A stretch of 6,512 nucleotides of DNA. Origin: Syntrophobacteria bacterium. GTDB lineage: Bacteria > Desulfobacterota > DSWW01. The notes beneath the pieces are model-generated. The model was not told the origin of the DNA, did not search any database, and was given only the letters and a program-made list of their open reading frames with translations. This document shows, piece after piece, positions 5,289-6,512 of this stretch. The DNA lies in assembly GCA_030145435.1 (NCBI GenBank), contig JAQYVQ010000517.1, positions 1 through 6,512 on the forward strand, in the 5' to 3' direction. How positions within the stretch are numbered: position 1 is the first letter of the stretch; each line of letters starts with the position of its first letter. Made by a program: the position numbers and the translations under genes.

Positions 5289-6275
5289 ATGGAAGGCTTT
5301 GGACTCATTCTTGATAAGTTCGATCGGGCCAGGGTCGTTATTCTCGGGGATCTCATCATCGACCAGTACATCTGGGGAAAAGTAAGCCGGATTTCCCCTG
5401 AGGCGCCCATCCCCGTGGTGGAGGTGGTTCGCGAAAACTTCTCCCTGGGAGGGGCCGCGAACGTGGCCAACAACCTCAAGGCACTCGGGGCCTCGGTCGA
5501 GATCTGTGGGGTCGTAGGAGACGATTCCTACGGAGGGATGCTGCTGGGCATGTTGAAGGAGAAGGGGATCGACACCCGGCTCGTCGTGAAGGACCCGGAC
5601 AGGCCCACGATCCTGAAGACGCGGATCATCGCTCACAAGCAGCAGGTCGTGCGGGTGGACCGGGAAGACACGAGGTCTCTCGAGGGAGAAGGGTTGGCAA
5701 GAATGAAAGAGCACCTGCAGGAGACGATCCCGAACGTGGACGCCATGATTCTGGAAGACTACGGGAAAGGCGTGATCCAGGAGGGGCTCCTGAGTGAAAT
5801 CATTCCCATGGCAAGGGGCCTGGGAAAGATTGTGACTGTGGACCCGAAAAGGGACCACTTTCCCTTCTACAAGGGCGTCACGGCGATCACCCCGAACAGG
5901 CTCGAAGCGGAAGAGGCAACCGGCATTCATATCTCCGACGAAAAAGGGCTCCACGAAGCGGGCGCCCGGCTGATGGAGAGGCTCCAATGCGACGCGGTGC
6001 TGATCACGATGGGGGACCAGGGCATGTGTCTGTTCAAGGACGGGGAACCCCCTCTCAAGATTCCGGCCCGAGCGAGAGAGGTATATGACGTTTCGGGGGC
6101 GGGCGACACGGTCATTGCCGTCTTCACCTCCGCCCTGGTGGCTGGGGCCACCTTTCGGCAGGCAGCCATGCTAAGCAACGTTGCCGGGGGTCTCGTGGTC
6201 GAGAAACTCGGGACGGCCGTGGTCACGCGTGAGGAAATACGGGCGCGGATGGAACAGTTCGCTCCCCTTGGCTGA
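5289..6275 (+). CDS. rfaE1: D-glycero-beta-D-manno-heptose-7-phosphate kinase (stand-alone RfaE1/HldA)
   Basis: A 328-residue PfkB/ribokinase-family sugar kinase. RfaE1 phosphorylates heptose 7-phosphate at C1 to the 1,7-bisphosphate, a step towards the ADP-heptose used in inner-core LPS; it acts in the cytoplasm. Features seen: GDLIIDQYIWG (20-30) and KVSRISPEAPIPVVEV (31-46), which is highly characteristic of RfaE N-domains; the sugar-binding GGAANVANN (54-62); ILEDYGKG (154-161); VDPKR (184-188); TPNRLEAEEA (201-210); and the anion-hole and catalytic-base motif DVSGAGDT (267-274) with Asp273. The protein ends after the kinase domain, so it lacks the C-terminal nucleotidyltransferase half of the E. 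coli-type bifunctional HldE (about 475 residues). A separate RfaE2/HldC is expected elsewhere, and none is in this window. It is divergent from lpxC, another LPS gene, and its stop is 12 bases from the convergent uppS stop. Confidence 0.94.
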   Translation: MEGFGLILDKFDRARVVILGDLIIDQYIWGKVSRISPEAPIPVVEVVRENFSLGGAANVANNLKALGASVEICGVVGDDSYGGMLLGMLKEKGIDTRLVVKDPDRPTILKTRIIAHKQQVVRVDREDTRSLEGEGLARMKEHLQETIPNVDAMILEDYGKGVIQEGLLSEIIPMARGLGKIVTVDPKRDHFPFYKGVTAITPNRLEAEEATGIHISDEKGLHEAGARLMERLQCDAVLITMGDQGMCLFKDGEPPLKIPARAREVYDVSGAGDTVIAVFTSALVAGATFRQAAMLSNVAGGLVVEKLGTAVVTREEIRARMEQFAPLG

Positions 6276-6287
6276 CCGTCTTTCTAT

Positions 6288-6512
6288 CTACCCACCGAAA
6301 CGCCGTTGGCGGTGCTGGTACATGCGGATGGCCCGGAGTAAATCGAGTTTTCTGAAGTCCGGCCAGTAGACATCCACGAAACAAAGCTCGCTGTATGCGC
6401 CTTGCCAGGTCAAGAAATTGCTCAGCCGCACTTCGCCGGACGTGCGGATGATCATGTCCGGACTGCACTTCGGCAGGTGGGCGGTGTAGAGGTAGCTTTC
6501 GATCACTTTTTC
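6288..6512 (-). CDS. uppS: Undecaprenyl diphosphate synthase (UppS), C-terminal part
   Basis: The last 74 codons of a gene whose 5' end lies beyond the right edge; the frame is open to the last base. UppS is a cis-prenyltransferase that extends farnesyl diphosphate with isopentenyl diphosphate to the C55 carrier used for peptidoglycan and O-antigen. The fragment has the family's most conserved C-terminal block: DMIIRTSGEVRLSNFL, with the two arginines and the serine that bind isopentenyl diphosphate, then AYSEL with the conserved glutamate, VYWPDF, and the terminal RQRRFGG. The natural C-terminus is therefore present. A GTG at 6506 is an internal valine codon, not a start. It converges on rfaE1 and is the last gene of its transcription unit, so any cdsA or dxr partner is not downstream of it. 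Confidence 0.95.
   Translation of the reverse strand, partial: EKVIESYLYTAHLPKCSPDMIIRTSGEVRLSNFLTWQGAYSELCFVDVYWPDFRKLDLLRAIRMYQHRQRRFGG

Noticed and set aside
5190..5987. Minus-strand open frame (265 codons) opposite rfaE1
   Set aside because: Antisense to a clear PfkB-family kinase; His/Pro-rich translation with no recognisable domain.

Overview
The window carries six protein-coding genes that read as chromosomal core envelope metabolism of a GC-rich Gram-negative bacterium. LpxC (lipid A) and a heptose-7-phosphate kinase (inner-core LPS) mean an LPS-bearing outer membrane. The NtrC-type regulator architecture, gene style and GC content would fit a Desulfobacterota (former deltaproteobacterium) lineage, but that placement is inference. 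I see no tRNA, rRNA, CRISPR array, insertion sequence or other mobile element.

Layout from left to right. An unassigned leader (1-136) is followed by a likely sigma-70 promoter and a plus-strand Nudix hydrolase of the CoA-pyrophosphatase type (219-1067). Its Nudix box is split by about 35 extra residues. It converges, with 4 bases between stop codons, on a minus-strand operon that reads leftward from about 5047: an lpxC fusion gene (4945-2717), an ADP-ribose-pyrophosphatase-like Nudix hydrolase (2724-2086, TTG start overlapping the lpxC stop) and fabH (2064-1072). Divergent from this operon, across a 343-base intergenic region with two well-formed promoters, lies rfaE1 (5289-6275). rfaE1 converges on the 3' end of uppS (6512-6288), which is cut by the window edge.

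The standout is the lpxC gene. It encodes one 742-residue protein made of an intact phospho-receiver domain, an NtrC-type AAA+ domain, a weak Fis-type helix-turn-helix and a complete, catalytically intact LpxC deacetylase. The AAA+ domain keeps its Walker A motif. It has lost the GAFTGA sigma-54 loop, the Walker B glutamate, the sensor I asparagine and both arginine-finger positions. It therefore looks like a pseudo-activator kept as a signalling or assembly module attached to the committed enzyme of lipid A synthesis.

Functionally, the operon joins control of lipid A synthesis (LpxC) to initiation of fatty-acid synthesis (FabH). Heptose activation (RfaE1) diverges from the same control region, and the undecaprenyl carrier (UppS) lies next to it. 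The cluster looks like an envelope-synthesis hub, possibly adjusted post-translationally through phosphorylation of the receiver on LpxC. No partner histidine kinase is in the window.
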